Part shown: positions 30,756-30,934 of the stretch, one piece after another | How positions within the stretch are numbered: the first letter of the stretch is position 1 | Layout of the letters: each line of letters opens with the position of its first letter | Source: JBQTJN01 sp052387095 | Lineage (GTDB): Bacteria > Pseudomonadota > Alphaproteobacteria > Micavibrionales > Micavibrionaceae | Direction of reading: 5' to 3' | Assembly: GCA_052387095.1 (NCBI GenBank) | Contig: JBQTJN010000041.1 | Location: forward strand, 1 to 30,934 | DNA length: 30,934 nt | Translations under genes and position numbers: made by a program | Notes under the pieces: model-generated | Seen by the model: only the letters and a program-made list of their open reading frames with translations | Told to the model about the DNA's origin: nothing | Databases searched by the model: none

Positions 30756-30934
30756 TTATCCATACGGCATGCTCACTATATTGGCGAGGCGCTTGAAACT
30801 TTCCTCAATGCCTGTGGGGTCGTGTTTATACTGTGTCAAAAAAACATCGCTCAGGGGGTAGAGCAGCAACCCCGCGGCCCCCCCCCAGTCGCACCCCCGC
30901 CCCGAGGCCCCCCGCCGCATCCCCACAGCCCAAA
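30756..30934 (-). CDS. fliI: Flagellum-specific ATPase FliI, C-terminal end (partial)
   Basis: On the minus strand the frame closing at 30756 reads LLYPLSDVFLTQYKHDPTG, then IEESFKRLANIVSMPYG and a stop. The pattern YP..FL.Q, ESF..L..I fits the C-terminal helices of FliI, the ATPase that powers export. Position just upstream of fliJ agrees. Only about 40 residues are credible; beyond them the bases become C-homopolymers and the frame may be corrupted, so the identification rests on little sequence. Confidence 0.5.
   Translation of the reverse strand, partial: WAVGMRRGASGRGCDWGGAAGLLLYPLSDVFLTQYKHDPTGIEESFKRLANIVSMPYG

Overview
The window is a nearly complete flagellar gene cluster from an alphaproteobacterium. 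The assignment rests on the co-occurrence of FliX, FlbD, FlbT, FlaF, an alphaproteobacterial DksA and the gene order fliF-fliG-fliH-fliN-flbD, all typical of Caulobacter and Rhodospirillales-like relatives. FlhF and FlhG add that the flagellum is probably polar. The intergenic repeats (ends CGTCATTGCGAG, core GCAATCCAG) resemble those of Rickettsiales- and Micavibrio-like genomes, but the genus cannot be fixed from the sequence alone.

Layout. (1) 1-2934: the 3' part of a MobA/MobL-type relaxase gene and a complete IS30-family insertion sequence, a mobile-element edge. (2) 3023-4205: dksA and fliX on the minus strand, then a divergent promoter region with a good sigma-54 promoter for flgI. (3) 4206-10833: flgI, a FlgJ-like rod-binding protein, two FlgN-like coiled-coil proteins, fliK, flgD and flgE, apparently one operon for the rings, hook and hook-length control. 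(4) 10834-14748: a structured, repeat-filled intergenic region, one large flagellin gene preceded by a CtrA-type box, flbT-flaF, and a minus-strand FlaG-like gene. (5) 15172-21807: fliF-fliG-fliH-fliN-motA-like, a small exported protein, then flbD. (6) 22049-27754: an orphan hypothetical gene, flhA, a long repeat-rich gap, then flhF-flhG. (7) 28144-30934: an 18-codon reading frame, a second FliK-like gene, and fliJ plus the 3' end of fliI on the minus strand. The last ~60 bases are C-homopolymer-rich and look like a low-quality contig end.

How it works together. FliF/FliG/FliN build the MS ring and switch, FlhA with FliH/FliI/FliJ form the export gate and ATPase, and FlgI/FlgJ/FlgD/FlgE/FliK build the P ring, rod and hook. 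FlbT/FlaF tune flagellin, FlhF/FlhG set position and number, and a MotA-like protein would supply half of the stator. FlbD activates sigma-54 promoters and FliX couples it to assembly; the sigma-54 site before flgI closes that circuit within the window.

The most unusual signals lie between genes. The last 11 codons of flhA occur two more times downstream, with only synonymous differences, separated by structured repeats. Several repeat families keep their hairpins base-paired while the stem sequence changes from copy to copy. All calls come from reading the sequence; no database search was run.
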